DNA from: Rhipidocladum racemiflorum
Lineage: Eukaryota; Streptophyta; Magnoliopsida; Poales; Poaceae
Assembly: GCA_036346355.1 (NCBI GenBank)
Contig: CM070584.1
Coordinates: 28,180,039 to 28,244,038 of the forward strand
Length of the DNA stretch: 64,000 nucleotides
Direction: 5' to 3'
Shown here: positions 45,018-54,861 of the stretch, piece after piece
How the letters are laid out: every line of letters starts with the position of its first letter
How positions within the stretch are numbered: the stretch's first letter is position 1
Notes under the pieces: model-generated
Seen by the model: the letters and a program-made list of their open reading frames with translations, nothing else
What the model was told of the DNA's origin: nothing
Databases searched by the model: none
Position numbers and translations under genes: made by a program

Positions 45018-46438
45018 ATGTCGTTCTACCATCGCCTCTTCAAAGAAGTTTAAAATTAAGCCCCCAAATACCCGGATCGAGTAGCGTTGACGCTTGATCT
45101 GCCGGAGTTGCCCCGGCCGAAATGCGACTGCAACCTTCCAGCGAAGATGATGCAGTCTACGCACACAAATACGGCGGTCCACACTCACTATTGTTGTGGC
45201 CACGGCTATGAGGTAAACCAATTGGTGTCAATACAAATTAGGGTAACACTACCAATTCATGCATTGTTCTTTGTTTTTTTAGCACAAGGGCCGGTGTTGC
45301 TTCTTCCAATGGATCGACGGGCCGGAACGATGTGACTACGAATTTGTCTACAATTGCCACGACGCCTACCCCACATCACCCGAGAACTTCATTCGGTGGG
45401 AGAGGCCGCCGGGATATGTCCCCTATATGGATCGACCGGAGTTCAGGGTCGGTGGGCAAGGGACGAACCAATCGGTGAGTTTTATGCGATATGCTCATGT
45501 TTCAGTCACAAAGTAGTCATTCTAAACCAGTTCATCGCATACAGGACTTCAAAAAGAAGCATGCGAAGTTACTCGAGTCCACGCAGGAACATCCTCCTGA
45601 AGGGCCACCCCAAAGCCCCGAACTGTGTGACCACGGCCTGCAGGCAGTGGTTGACACTTACCACGAGGATCTAGTGGACCGAAGATTCTACCGGTGCCCT
45701 CTGCCCGAGGATGAATGGTGCTGCTACTTCAACTGGGTGGATCCGGAGACGTACCACCCACATCTCAAACTTCCCGTCTGGGATAACTGGGGAGAGCAAC
45801 CCTCGCCGTGGTGCTACTACCTCCCAGGAAAGCTGGACCCCGAGTACGCACACGGTATTCTTCAACCACCACAACGGGCATACTGAATTGACTGCAGGGC
45901 ACGCTTTCGATTGTACAACAAGAAGCCCAACACACACCTCCTGCACCATATAGTGGAGTGCGAGCCGAAACAGAGGAGGCGTCTCGGCAAGTCTCCCAAA
46001 GGGCAAGAAGGTCCGTCCTCTCGAAGAGAAAGGGATAAGGGGAAGCAGCCGGCCGAGGTCCGCAGTACGCAACAAATCATTGACGCATTACGAAGACCGT
46101 CCAGGAACCCGGGTGGTATTAACATAGGGGGTGCCGGAAATCGGGATGGCATGCCCATATTAGAGGGCAAAACTCCACAAAATGTACACAAACAAGTTAC
46201 TTTTTATATCCCAGAGACGTATGGCATAGGCTACCCATTCGGCAACAGCTGGGAGCACTGCGCACGGCCATGGAGCTCTTTCATAAGAGAGATTGAGCGG
46301 TGTCCGAGAACAAATCGCACAAGATTGACGGGTGATGTAATATGTAGAAAATGTTGCGCGTCCTTCCCACTTTACGAACATAGGCGGAACGATCACTTGT
46401 TCCACCATGAAAATCAGTGTAATCCGCACTTTTTCTAG
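45018..46438 (+). pseudogene. GRF-like zinc-finger gene carried by the MULE
   Basis: The first candidate ATG (45018) reads MSFYHRLFKEV then a stop, so the true start is unclear. The homologous frame begins near 45068 (YPDRVALTLDLPELPRPKCD). Exon pieces by splice sites: to 45211, 45282-45475, then 45545 onward. Two GRF-like fingers are suggested: CDC plus CGHG, followed by GRCCFFQWIDGPERCDYEF; and CDHG, followed by FYRCP and CCYFNWVD. This is the pattern of a C-x-C or C-x-H pair, then a Cys, then a Cys before F-x-W. The frame slips near 45855-45900 and continues as a basic region (RRRLGKSPKGQEG). It ends in a Cys and His cluster (CRKCCASFPLYEHRRNDHLF) with a stop after 46438. No known function; a DNA- or RNA-binding partner is a guess. 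Confidence 0.55.
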
Positions 46439-46599
46439 CAATGTAAATCCATCTGTAATATCCTTGTAATATCATCCGAACTACGCTTGTATACGCCTCA
46501 TCGAGGTTGAGTTTGCGTACAAAAGTTATTGGCTGCATCTACATGCTATTCTCAATGCTTGCAATGATTTAGACACTTTGGCTAAAGTTTTCTTGTACG

Positions 46600-47035
46600 G
46601 ACCAGATATTTTACGGGCTACCGAAAAGGGTTAGAAGTTATCGTTGACAATAATACTTAGGGTTATTACGACAGTCTGTTTGCGTATCAAAGAAAGGTCT
46701 AAATAACATATTTCTCCAGAATATGGTACTCCATATAGCAAACCGCCAACATGCTGTACTGTTTCCAAAAATTACAACCGAACCAGATATTTTACGGGCT
46801 GCCGAAAATGGTTAGATGTTATCGTTGACAATGATACTTAGGGTTATTACGACAGTCTATTTGCGTATCAAAGAAAGGTGTAAATAACATATTTCTCCAG
46901 AATATGGTACTCCATATAGCAAACCGCCAACATGCTGGACTGTTGCGGAAAATTACATCCGAACCATATATTTTACGGGCTGCCGAAAAGGGTTAGAAGT
47001 TATCGTTGACAATCTTAGGGTTATTGCGATTCTTT
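46600..47035 (+). repeat. Tandem repeat, about 2.4 units of 180 bp, in the MULE 3' region
   Basis: CAGATATTTTACGGGCT and the following GTTATCGTTGACAATNATAC recur at about 46602, 46787 and 46966. The units are nearly identical over 180 bp and carry no frame. Confidence 0.88.
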
Positions 47036-47109
47036 ATTTACTTGCTTAATAATTTATAAATTTATTTCTTTCTATTTGGATCATAAAAACTAACAAAAAA
47101 AATGGTATA

Positions 47110-47334
47110 TGTCGCCCATTCATCAGGCGACATTTAACTGTCGCCCATTTGAACGGCGATAGATTGTTCTATCGCCCATTCAAATCGCGACATTTAAATA
47201 TCGCCCATTTGAACGGCGATAGATTGTTGTGTCGTCCGTTGGTTGGGCGACAGACATACATTTATGTAATTTCGTTGCCCCAATGTATAGTTTTGCAATT
47301 TCGATTTAAATTAGTATTATTTTAAAAAAAATTC
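47110..47334 (-). repeat. MULE right subterminal repeats and terminal inverted repeat
   Basis: GTCGCCCATT and GGCGACA-type words occur at 47110-47255. The terminal inverted repeat (about 47228-47334) ends AAAAAAAATTC. Confidence 0.8.
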
Positions 47335-47344
47335 GTTGCACTTT
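47335..47344. repeat. MULE target-site duplication, right copy
   Basis: GTTGCACTTT, one mismatch to 37674-37683. Confidence 0.8.
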
Positions 47345-47629
47345 CCATTACGTGATTTATCCCTATCCCTCTTTCTTCTCTCCCTGTTATCTTCCAATCA
47401 CCTACCTGCTCTCTTCTTTTTCTCCCAAATTACAATCACATTAGTAATAAACAGCTTACGCATCAGAAAATGGAGTGATACGTTCATGATTCCGCAGGTT
47501 TGCAAGAAAAGCTCTTGTGCTTTTATTTACTTAGGAGTCTGGAATGAACGGAAATAAGCTTAAATCTCACAAAAATTGAAGAACTCCGGTCATCCCTAAT
47601 CCGAAGAACGCCGCCGCTGATCTGGATGT
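47345..47629. other. Unassigned sequence
   Basis: Between the MULE and a copia fragment. No gene recognised. Confidence 0.3.
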
Positions 47630-48997
47630 CGAAACCATCCTCTTCTAGTTACCCCAAGCTAACGATGTTAGCGGTGAGGCGCGGGATGTGGTACACCCTG
47701 GTGAGAGGCTGGTGCCCCCCACTCTTGCACGTGAAGAGCATGGTGCCGCACCCCTCGATGTCGACCATCGACCCATCACCAAACTTGACAGTGCTGCGCA
47801 TGCTGGTGTCGATCTCAGACAAGGCAGACTTGGTGCCGGTCACGTGGTTGGTGGCGCCCGTGTCGAGGATCCATCGGGTGCACGCACCGTCACCCTTCAC
47901 ACTCAGCTGAACAAAGAGATGATCCTCAACAAGCTCCACAGACTCCGTCGTCGCACTTGTGAGTGGGGATGCAGCGGCCATCAATAAAGTGGGCTCCTGG
48001 TCCTCTTATACTTGGGTCACATGGGCCTACTCATCACGCTTCTTCTTGCGGCACTCGTGGGCCCAGTGGCCCTTCTTGCCACAATATCGGCACTGGTCAT
48101 TCGCGACCATGCCACCCCCGCCATTGCCGTTGGTCTTGGACGGCTTGGAGTTATCCTTGTCACGGCCGCGCCCACAACCCCTTCGTTGGCCCGAGCCCAA
48201 GCTCTTGCCTTGCTGCGAGGAACCCTCACTAGAGAGTTTCAGCAGCGAGGTGATACGTGCAAGCAGCTCCTCCATGAGGTTCAGCCTAGCGATGGAGCTG
48301 CTGCTAGAATTGCTGCCTCCGCCCAAGTCATGATGCTCCTCCGCCGCCTTGAGACGCCCGATGAGCTCCTCAACGGAGAGCCCGTCAAGGTCCATCAGTG
48401 TCTCGATTGCCATGGCGATCTATGCATACCTCGGTGGCACTGCCTGCAAAAATTTGCACACAATTTCTTCCTCGTTGCAGTCGTCTCCAAGCACCGCGAG
48501 CTAACTCGCGATCCCAGTGATGCGGACGCTGAACTCATCCACCGTCGTGAAACTTGAGCGCGTCGAACTCCCGACGGAGCGTGCTCACCTTCGCCTTGCA
48601 AACTTGCTCGATGCCGATGTTCATTGTCTTGATAGCATCCCATGCGCTCTGCCGTCTCCTTGCTCATGATGGTGCCCACCATGTCCATCGGCACGGCTTT
48701 CGCGATGGCCTCGAGAGCCATTCGATCCTCGACAAAGTCATCGGTGCCGTCTCGCACCACCACCCACAGGCCCCGTGCCTGAAGCATGACGCACATGAGC
48801 GCCGCCAAGTCGGAGTAGTTGGTCTTCATCAACGTCGGGTATGATCTGCCGCCACCAATTTCCCTCACAACATGCTGCACAACAATCTCGTGGCCACCGG
48901 CATCGCGATTCCGCGGTCGGCACGGAGGAGGTGATGGTGAGCGCACCTGGCGCCTCCTCAAAGGAGTCCTTGAACCATGGGCCGCAGAAGTCGACAT
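47630..48997 (-). pseudogene. Ty1/copia gag and protease fragment (copia 3)
   Basis: The start is an ATG at 48997 just after a PBS (49000-49012). Gag opens MSTSAAHGSRTPL and passes SYPTLMKTNYSD and EDRMALEAIAKAVP; the frame shifts near 48600. It resumes at 48413 (LMDLDGLSVEELIGRLKAAE) with the zinc knuckle CRYCGKKGHWAHEC at about 48085-48050. A frame change near 48000 leads to the protease WILDTGATNHVTG (D-T-G-A catalytic motif) at about 47875. Sequence is lost at about 47630 in the early pol region, so integrase and reverse transcriptase are absent. This is a 5' truncated remnant of an element in minus orientation, unrelated to the two SIRE-like copies. Confidence 0.88.
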
Positions 48998-48999
48998 AG

Positions 49000-49012
49000 C
49001 TCTGATACCAAC
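49000..49012 (-). other. Primer-binding site of copia 3
   Basis: The minus strand reads TTGGTATCAGAGC, complementary to initiator Met tRNA, one base after the LTR end. Confidence 0.88.
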
Positions 49013-49013
49013 T

Positions 49014-49440
49014 GTTTCAAAAATGCCGGTTCACGAGCTCACAATCACACGCACACATTGGAAAGGGGACACGCGCACTGGATTTCTTCGTGTAGGAACT
49101 TCACACCGTTGTATTGCTCTTCTATTCAACTTAAAGGAACAAGAAACAAAACATTACAGCCATGACTGACCATTAACTACAAGAAGAAACTGACCATTAA
49201 CTACATGAAGAAACTGAACATGCAATTGGACTACATACGCTAGGATTAATAACATTGGGTAGGGTTTGAGTGGGGAGGGCGACAGGGATTCGGCGGGTGC
49301 TTCGGTAGTAAGGTTGCAGGTGGGCAGTGGCGGCCAGGGCCAGATAGCTGGGGGTGACGGCGAGGTTTTAGTGGGGAGGAGAGGAAACGTTTTGGGCCGG
49401 AGCAGATAGCTCAGGCGTCCGGTTACTAGATGGCTTTCAT
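49014..49440 (-). repeat. 5' LTR of copia 3 (outer end uncertain)
   Basis: Starts TGTTTCAAAAATGCC on the plus strand at 49014, next to the PBS. The outer end is not defined, as no second LTR is present and no clear CA boundary was found; 49440 is only an estimate. Confidence 0.45.
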
Positions 49441-49828
49441 TCCTGTTTAAATTTGATAATACCTACCGAGGATCATACCGATTTAACTCTTAGAATGATA
49501 GTTAATACCAGTTTATACTATTGTACCATTTTGAGTTTAGTATAATAATATATATTTATAAATATACACATATTTAATTATACGTACACCAAAGTTCACT
49601 TATAATATTACTCCAAATACATAGTTGTACTATCAAATATAACATATAGTTCAATAGATCATATTATCAATTCCACCAACATGACTGGTATCGACCGGTA
49701 TTGGGTCAGTATTGACCAGTATGAACAGTATTGGCCGGTATTGAGACCGGTAACATAGAGCTACTTCGTACCGATTTAGGTACCGAAATAGTATATACCG
49801 ATCAGTACGTACAAGTATTGATAACTAT
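49441..49828. other. AT-rich sequence with short GACCRGTAT repeats
   Basis: Words of the type ACCGGTATTG and ACCAGTATG recur at 49684-49755. No gene. Confidence 0.5.
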
Positions 49829-50212
49829 AATCCTGCTACATTATTATGTTTCTCTAATGCAGAACCAATTAAATTTCTCACCTTCTCCCACTCTTCCCTC
49901 GCAGCAGGTTTATTTGCCAACAAGCCAGATATGATTGCCAATGGAAGACCTCCACATTTCTTAAGGATTTCCTCAGAACCTTCTTGTAAATGATTGGGGC
50001 ACTCTTCAGTCGTCAGAACCAAAGTTATTTTGAGAAATAACATTTTAGAGTGATGATAATTTAGAGGCTCCATTTCATACGCGCGGCCATCCGTACATGA
50101 ACAACATGAGCCTGGGACATCAATAATGCATGTAGTAGTTACAATTCTACTACTGCAGGGATTCTATGGAAAGGCACATTTGATAGCATCGTCTAGCACA
50201 GTGAGGTACCTA
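49829..50212 (-). pseudogene. NLR (NB-ARC) resistance-gene fragment
   Basis: On the minus strand the order is RYLTVLDDA (kinase-2 motif), SRIVTTT (RNBS-B), YEMEPLNYHHSKMLFLK and EILKKCGGLPLAIIS (GLPL motif), then LLANKPAAREEWEKV. This is the second half of an NB-ARC domain of grass CC-type NLRs, the nucleotide switch of intracellular immune receptors. A stop after KCAFP and missing residues around the RNBS-C region show decay. P-loop, coiled coil, MHD and LRR parts are absent. It is a relic of about 130 codons. Confidence 0.83.
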
Positions 50213-51090
50213 TTACAAAATTGATAAATGATGATAATTGCATATGCTGTAGAAAATCAGCTAAAATTATATATAAATTAATTTAACTTCAAATTTAAGG
50301 TTGTCAACGAGTTAAGCGTGACAAGAAAAATAATTGGGCCTATGGCGGCATGGTTTTTTCCAAAAAAAAAAGGTACTAGCCACAGAAAATTACGAAAAGT
50401 AGATGATTGATTGTACCATATACTAAAGTTCAGTCGCATATAAGGAACTGGCTCTAATTAAACTCAACAATTTCAAATTTGGTATAGTTGAGATTTTGAA
50501 GCGGTATTTCTATAGCAAAAAGTAAAACTTAATTCCACTGATGTTTTGAAACAACCCTAAAGTTTAGTAGCGCTAAAGAGAGCATAAAACAAAGTAAGAC
50601 GCATATAATGAAATCATATAACAAATAGTAATCACCATTTCCATTCATATAATGACATGTAACCCATTCACATGCTCACCTTTTGAAGGAAATTAACCAC
50701 AAATGAGGGGAAATATACTCAAGCTACGGTTTCAACTTTAGCCTCAAACCGATCTCCTCAAGGATTTAATTTATAATTTCTGCAACAATTAATATTGGCT
50801 TCAACCATATATAATAGCATTAATGATATACAACACATGCATTCACCAAATAAAAATCGAATTTCTTAATGCAAAATTGAAAGGATTTGAAGGAAAGCTC
50901 ACCATTTGAAGAAAACTTCAAATGAGGGGAAATAGAGGGGAAATCTCTTCAAGCTAGGGCTTCAACTTACCCGCTTAACACACAACCTCAAGGATTTCAG
51001 ATTTTCTCCCCCCAAGTCTAAGTTTAAATAAGAGTATGTTCTATTTTTCGGGGTGGTGGCGGTTTTTCTTGGCTCAGAACACCAACAGAG
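50213..51090. other. AT-rich sequence without recognised features
   Basis: No gene. Two short direct repeats (ACCATTTGAAG and CTTCAAGCTANGGTTTCAAC types) lie near 50685-50960. Confidence 0.3.
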
Positions 51091-51269
51091 GAGAGTTCAT
51101 CCCGAGGGAATACATAAGGGCAGGACTATCTCTATCGGTTCCTTCCATAAACCGACACAAATATATTATTTCAGCCGGCTCTCAATAACAATACTATTAC
51201 AGTCGGTTTTCACTAGAAACCGATACAAATGACTCCATCGATTCGTCTCCCTTCATCACCGTCGGTTTT

Positions 51270-51579
51270 AACAAGAACCGACTGTAATGAGGTATTATCA
51301 CTATTGGTTTATTTATAGAACCGATACAGATATCCTGTGTCCATTCGTCTCCCGCCAATTTAACTGATCAAACACCGCCTGTATATATATGTTTCTTTCG
51401 TCTTCTAGCTAGCTAGCAGTTGTAACAAGAACCGACTGTAATGAGGTATTATCACTATTGGTTTATTTATAGAACCGATACAGATATCCTGTGTCCATTC
51501 GTCTCCCGCCAATTTAACTGATCAAACACCGCCTATATATATATGTTTCTTTCGTCTTCTAGCTAGCTAGCAGTTGTAT
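51270..51579 (+). repeat. Tandem duplication of 155 bp at the CACTA internal promoter
   Basis: AACAAGAACCGACTGTAATG starts both copies (51270 and 51425). Each ends in TATATATATGTTTCTTTCGT and AGCTAGCTAGCAGTTGTA, just upstream of the ORF, so the TATA-like run is duplicated. Confidence 0.92.
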
Positions 51580-51631
51580 GCTCTCTGATCATCTTCTTCC
51601 CCTCCTGTCTTCTCTGTGTCTTCGATCGACT

Positions 51632-51865
51632 ATGGCAGCGGCGCCTCCTTCTCCCTCGGGCTATGAATCCTCTGTCCAGTCAAGTTACAGGCCACAGCAA
51701 CCTTCAGTACTGCCATCACCGCCGGCCCGGCCGGGTGCCTCCACTGATGAAACCCCTCCTACCGCCACTAGGAAGCGCAAGAGAGAGGAGGAGGAGGAGG
51801 AGGAGAAGGAAGAGGAGGAGGAGGAGGATCAGGAGGAGGAGGAGGAGGTCATTGTCACCCGTTAG
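51632..51865 (+). CDS. Small acidic protein of the non-autonomous CACTA element
   Basis: ATG at 51632 opens MAAAPPSPSGYESSVQSSYR. The 77-residue product has a Ser and Pro rich N-terminus, a basic KRKREE patch and a Glu-rich tail ending IVTR. Such N-termini occur in first genes of grass CACTA elements. The tail then meets a stop, while the same style of sequence goes on in another frame to about 52000. Probably the leftover first exon of a deleted transposase gene. No enzyme domain. Confidence 0.45.
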   Translation: MAAAPPSPSGYESSVQSSYRPQQPSVLPSPPARPGASTDETPPTATRKRKREEEEEEEKEEEEEEDQEEEEEVIVTR

Positions 51866-52687
51866 GGGACCGGTGCCTCTTCTGCGTCGTCATCAGAGGA
51901 GAGGGCCGGTGAGCCATGTGGTGTCTCCAGCAACGACGACTCCAGCGACTCCACCAGCCTCGACTCCTTACCCTCCGGCAGTAGCCGCGACTGGTGATTA
52001 ATATTAATTATCTTGTAATTAATTATATAATGTGGGGAAGAAGTTAAGGATGGCACAATCCCTGCTTATCTTAAGGATATGTTGAATGCTGTTTTGAAGG
52101 CTAGATAATTCGGTGTTCTGATTTTAATTTCTGCTATCGATCTAAGGCTATACGTTGAATGACTTAATGGTGCTCACATTTAATTTCTGCGTATCTTAAG
52201 GCTGACAATTCTGTATTCTGATGACTATGTACGTTGAATGCTGTTTTGAAGGCTTATGTTGTTTTTGTTGATGCTATGAACTTGATATGTATATACTTGT
52301 TTCTAATATGCTGGCAGAAGCATCACTGTCGGTTCCCTTCTAAAAACGACACAGTAATCAATTATTATTTGTGTCGTTTTTTTTCCAAAACCGACTGTAA
52401 TTCCATCTCCCTTATCACAGTCGACTTTTATATAAAACCAACACAGATAATAAGGTATTTTCTATATCGGTTCTAGATATGAACCGATAGAGATGATACC
52501 CTCCCTCTCACAATCGGTTCTAACTAGAACTGACTGTGATAAGAATTTTTATCACAATCGGTTTTTGTGTACAACCGATTGTGATGACTCTGTCACGAAA
52601 CTTTCTGACACATTACAATCGGTTTTTGCACAAAAGTTAGAAACCGACACAGATGAAGCGATAGCAATGTCCTATTCTGTAGTAGTG

Positions 52688-54029
52688 TACATTACAGTGT
52701 ATACAAATATCAATTACAACAAAAAAATATATAAATATTTCACAAGTAACCTATGATCTAAGCCTCTGACAATCTTCAGTGTCGACCACCTGGAAAAGTT
52801 AGTAGCAACAATGCAAATAGATATAAGCATGCAAGAAGTTAGAAAATAAACGCTGTCAGACCCAAATATGTTCAAGTAGTACCCATCAGGATAACAGACC
52901 ATCCGGGGCCAATTAGCACCTCTCACTGGTTAGAGTTTAATTATCCGGTAGCAAACAAACCTATTTTTGTCGGGTAACCGTAGCCATGAGGAAATAGTGC
53001 CAAAATTTGTGCGATAAAAAAGGTAAACACTCACATATTAAAAAAGATGAAAGCACCCCGGTTAAAAGGGGTGAAACCAACTGGACCTCCCAAGTCACCC
53101 TCATTTCCTTCAACCACCCAAAGCCAAAGGAGCTAGAGCAAGATGGCAAAGACCAGGGAGCCAGGAGCAAGAAGGCAAAGACTAGGGAGCCAAGAGCAAG
53201 AAGGTCCAAGAACAAGGCCATCTCACCATCAATCTCACCTACTGCCTCACCATCACATACCCTCCCATTCCCACCATCACAACACCCCAGGTAAGCAATC
53301 ATCCATTGGCCATTAGTGTCAACATAGGATAATCATAGTAGAGGACCAGAGTAGACAGTAGTGAGTGTAGAAACTACCAATGGTCTCAAGGTGGGAATGG
53401 TAGCCGTAGGGTGGAGCCGTGCGTGCCCGTCAACCCCCGCATACTCCTCGTCGTACAGGAGGCCACGAGTATCGTCACCACACCGTCAAACCCATGCATT
53501 TAACCCATGATTCACCATCAACCAACTCACAAACCCAACATGTGAAATCAATCAACATCACATAACAAAAACATTATAAGATCGGTAAATAAGAAGGGGG
53601 GGAGAGAGAGGGCGGAGCGAGGTGAGGAGGTACAAGTGGAGGTGAAGGCGGAGGTGAGGAGGTACAGGCGGGAGTCGAGAGGCCGAGTTAGGGCGGCCCA
53701 GTTGTCAGGCAACAGCCGAGGCAGTGGCGGCGGAGATCCGGTAGCCGAGAGGCAATGATGTAGAGAGGGGATGGGAGGAAGTAGAGGAAGAATAAGGAGG
53801 AGGGGAACCGGATAAGAACGGCTGGAGGAAAGGGAAAGGGAAAGAAAAGGGGAGAGAAGAAAAAGGAAAAGAGAAAGAAGGAAAAGAAAGGGGGAAATAG
53901 GAAAAAGAAAAGAAAACAAAGAGAAAAGAAAATAATAAAATAAAAATAAGAATAAGAATAACAAACAAAAGAATAGCCATAATGCAAACAAGAAATAATA
54001 CTGGCATTGAAAAAATTAAATAAAGCAAA
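52688..54029. other. Unassigned sequence with purine-rich tract
   Basis: No gene recognised. 53020-53295 has short repeats (AGGAGCAAGAAGGCAAAGAC type). 53590-53990 is strongly purine-rich on the plus strand (GGAAAGGGAAAG, AAGAAAAAGG), which opens long Phe, Ser and Leu frames on the minus strand by composition only. Confidence 0.45.
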
Positions 54030-54064
54030 CACTACTACAGAACCGGGCATCACAACCGGCATAT

Positions 54065-54295
54065 TAGAAGCGGTTTCATGCGAACCAGTTGTAATGTGCG
54101 CACCAGAAACGGTTCGTGGCAACGGGCAGGAGAGGACTTCTAGAAGCGGTTTGAGACACAAACCGCTTCTGATAGTTGAGTTTTAGCAGTGGTTCGTGTA
54201 TCAAACCGCTTCTGGAAAGTCAGAAGCGGTTTGAAACACGAACCGCTTCTAGAATTCAACCATCAGAAGCGGTTTGTGTCTCCAACCGCTTCTAG
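54065..54295. repeat. Subterminal palindromic repeats of CACTA 1
   Basis: Four or more inverted pairs of AGAAGCGGTTTG with CAAACCGCTTCT, spaced 5-40 bp apart. In CACTA elements such repeats are bound by the TnpA-type protein. Confidence 0.85.
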
Positions 54296-54861
54296 AAGCC
54301 CTCCCGCCCAGCGCATTTTAAACCCTTCTTCCTCCCCGAGCCAACAGTCATGAACAAAGGAGGCCGAGCACTGTTCTTCCGAGGAAGTGCTGCCCAAATT
54401 TTTAGTTTTTAAATTGCTGGTGATAGCTTCAAATTAAGTGTTTCAAGGTCAGTAAGAGCATGTTAGCATCTTTCTCACCTACATATTCTTTGTTATTTAT
54501 GCATTGGATGTGGAGAAATCATGATTTATTCATATGTTGAAATGTGTTGCTCTAGGTCACTCTAGAACATGTTGAAATGTGTATGGTATGAAGTTGTTCC
54601 CAAAATTTATTTCGTATGCTTGTTTTTGTTATGGTATGAAGATGTATGGTGGAGATCTAGTTCAAAATATGACATTGCAATTAATGAAGTAATTAGTAGT
54701 GTATAAAATAAAATAGGAAAACATGTTAAGGATAAAAAAATTACAAAGGTAGAAAGGGATAAAAAGATAATTAGATAGGTAGATCTTTAATTGCATGAAG
54801 GTGTAGGTGGGGTTGTTTTTCTTGGAGAAGAAAAGTTATATGAAATTATAACTTGTTGTAG

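Larger units (their letters stand above)
37684..47334 (+). mobile_element. Large Mutator-like element with three genes
   Basis: The element is 9651 bp. Its ends are inverted: both start GAATTTTTTTT and share AAATTGCAAAA, GAAATT and GTCTNTCGCC in the same order over about 100 bp. A 10-bp target duplication flanks it. Both subterminal regions are packed with short inverted words of the type TCGCCCGTC and GGGCGACA. Inside, on the plus strand, are a mudrA-type transposase (38738-41558), a plant mobile domain gene (41748-44489) and a GRF-like zinc-finger gene (45018-46438). Every gene shows disabling changes, so this copy should not move by itself. Confidence 0.87.
51095..52687 (+). mobile_element. 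Non-autonomous CACTA element with AAACCGAY subterminal repeats
   Basis: The right end is TTCTGTAGTAGTG (52675-52687), the reverse of CACTACTACAGAA. Both flanks carry many inverted words: ATCGGTT and AACCGATA, or CACAATCGGTTTTT and AACCGATTGTG (51135-51345 and 52325-52655). The left terminus is decayed (AGGGCAGGACTATCTCTATC near 51120), so the start is approximate. No transposase. A short ORF lies inside. Confidence 0.7.

Noticed and set aside
53548..54161. Phe, Leu and Ser rich open frames on the minus strand, resembling a membrane protein
   Set aside because: They come from a purine-rich tract on the plus strand and are compositional artefacts.
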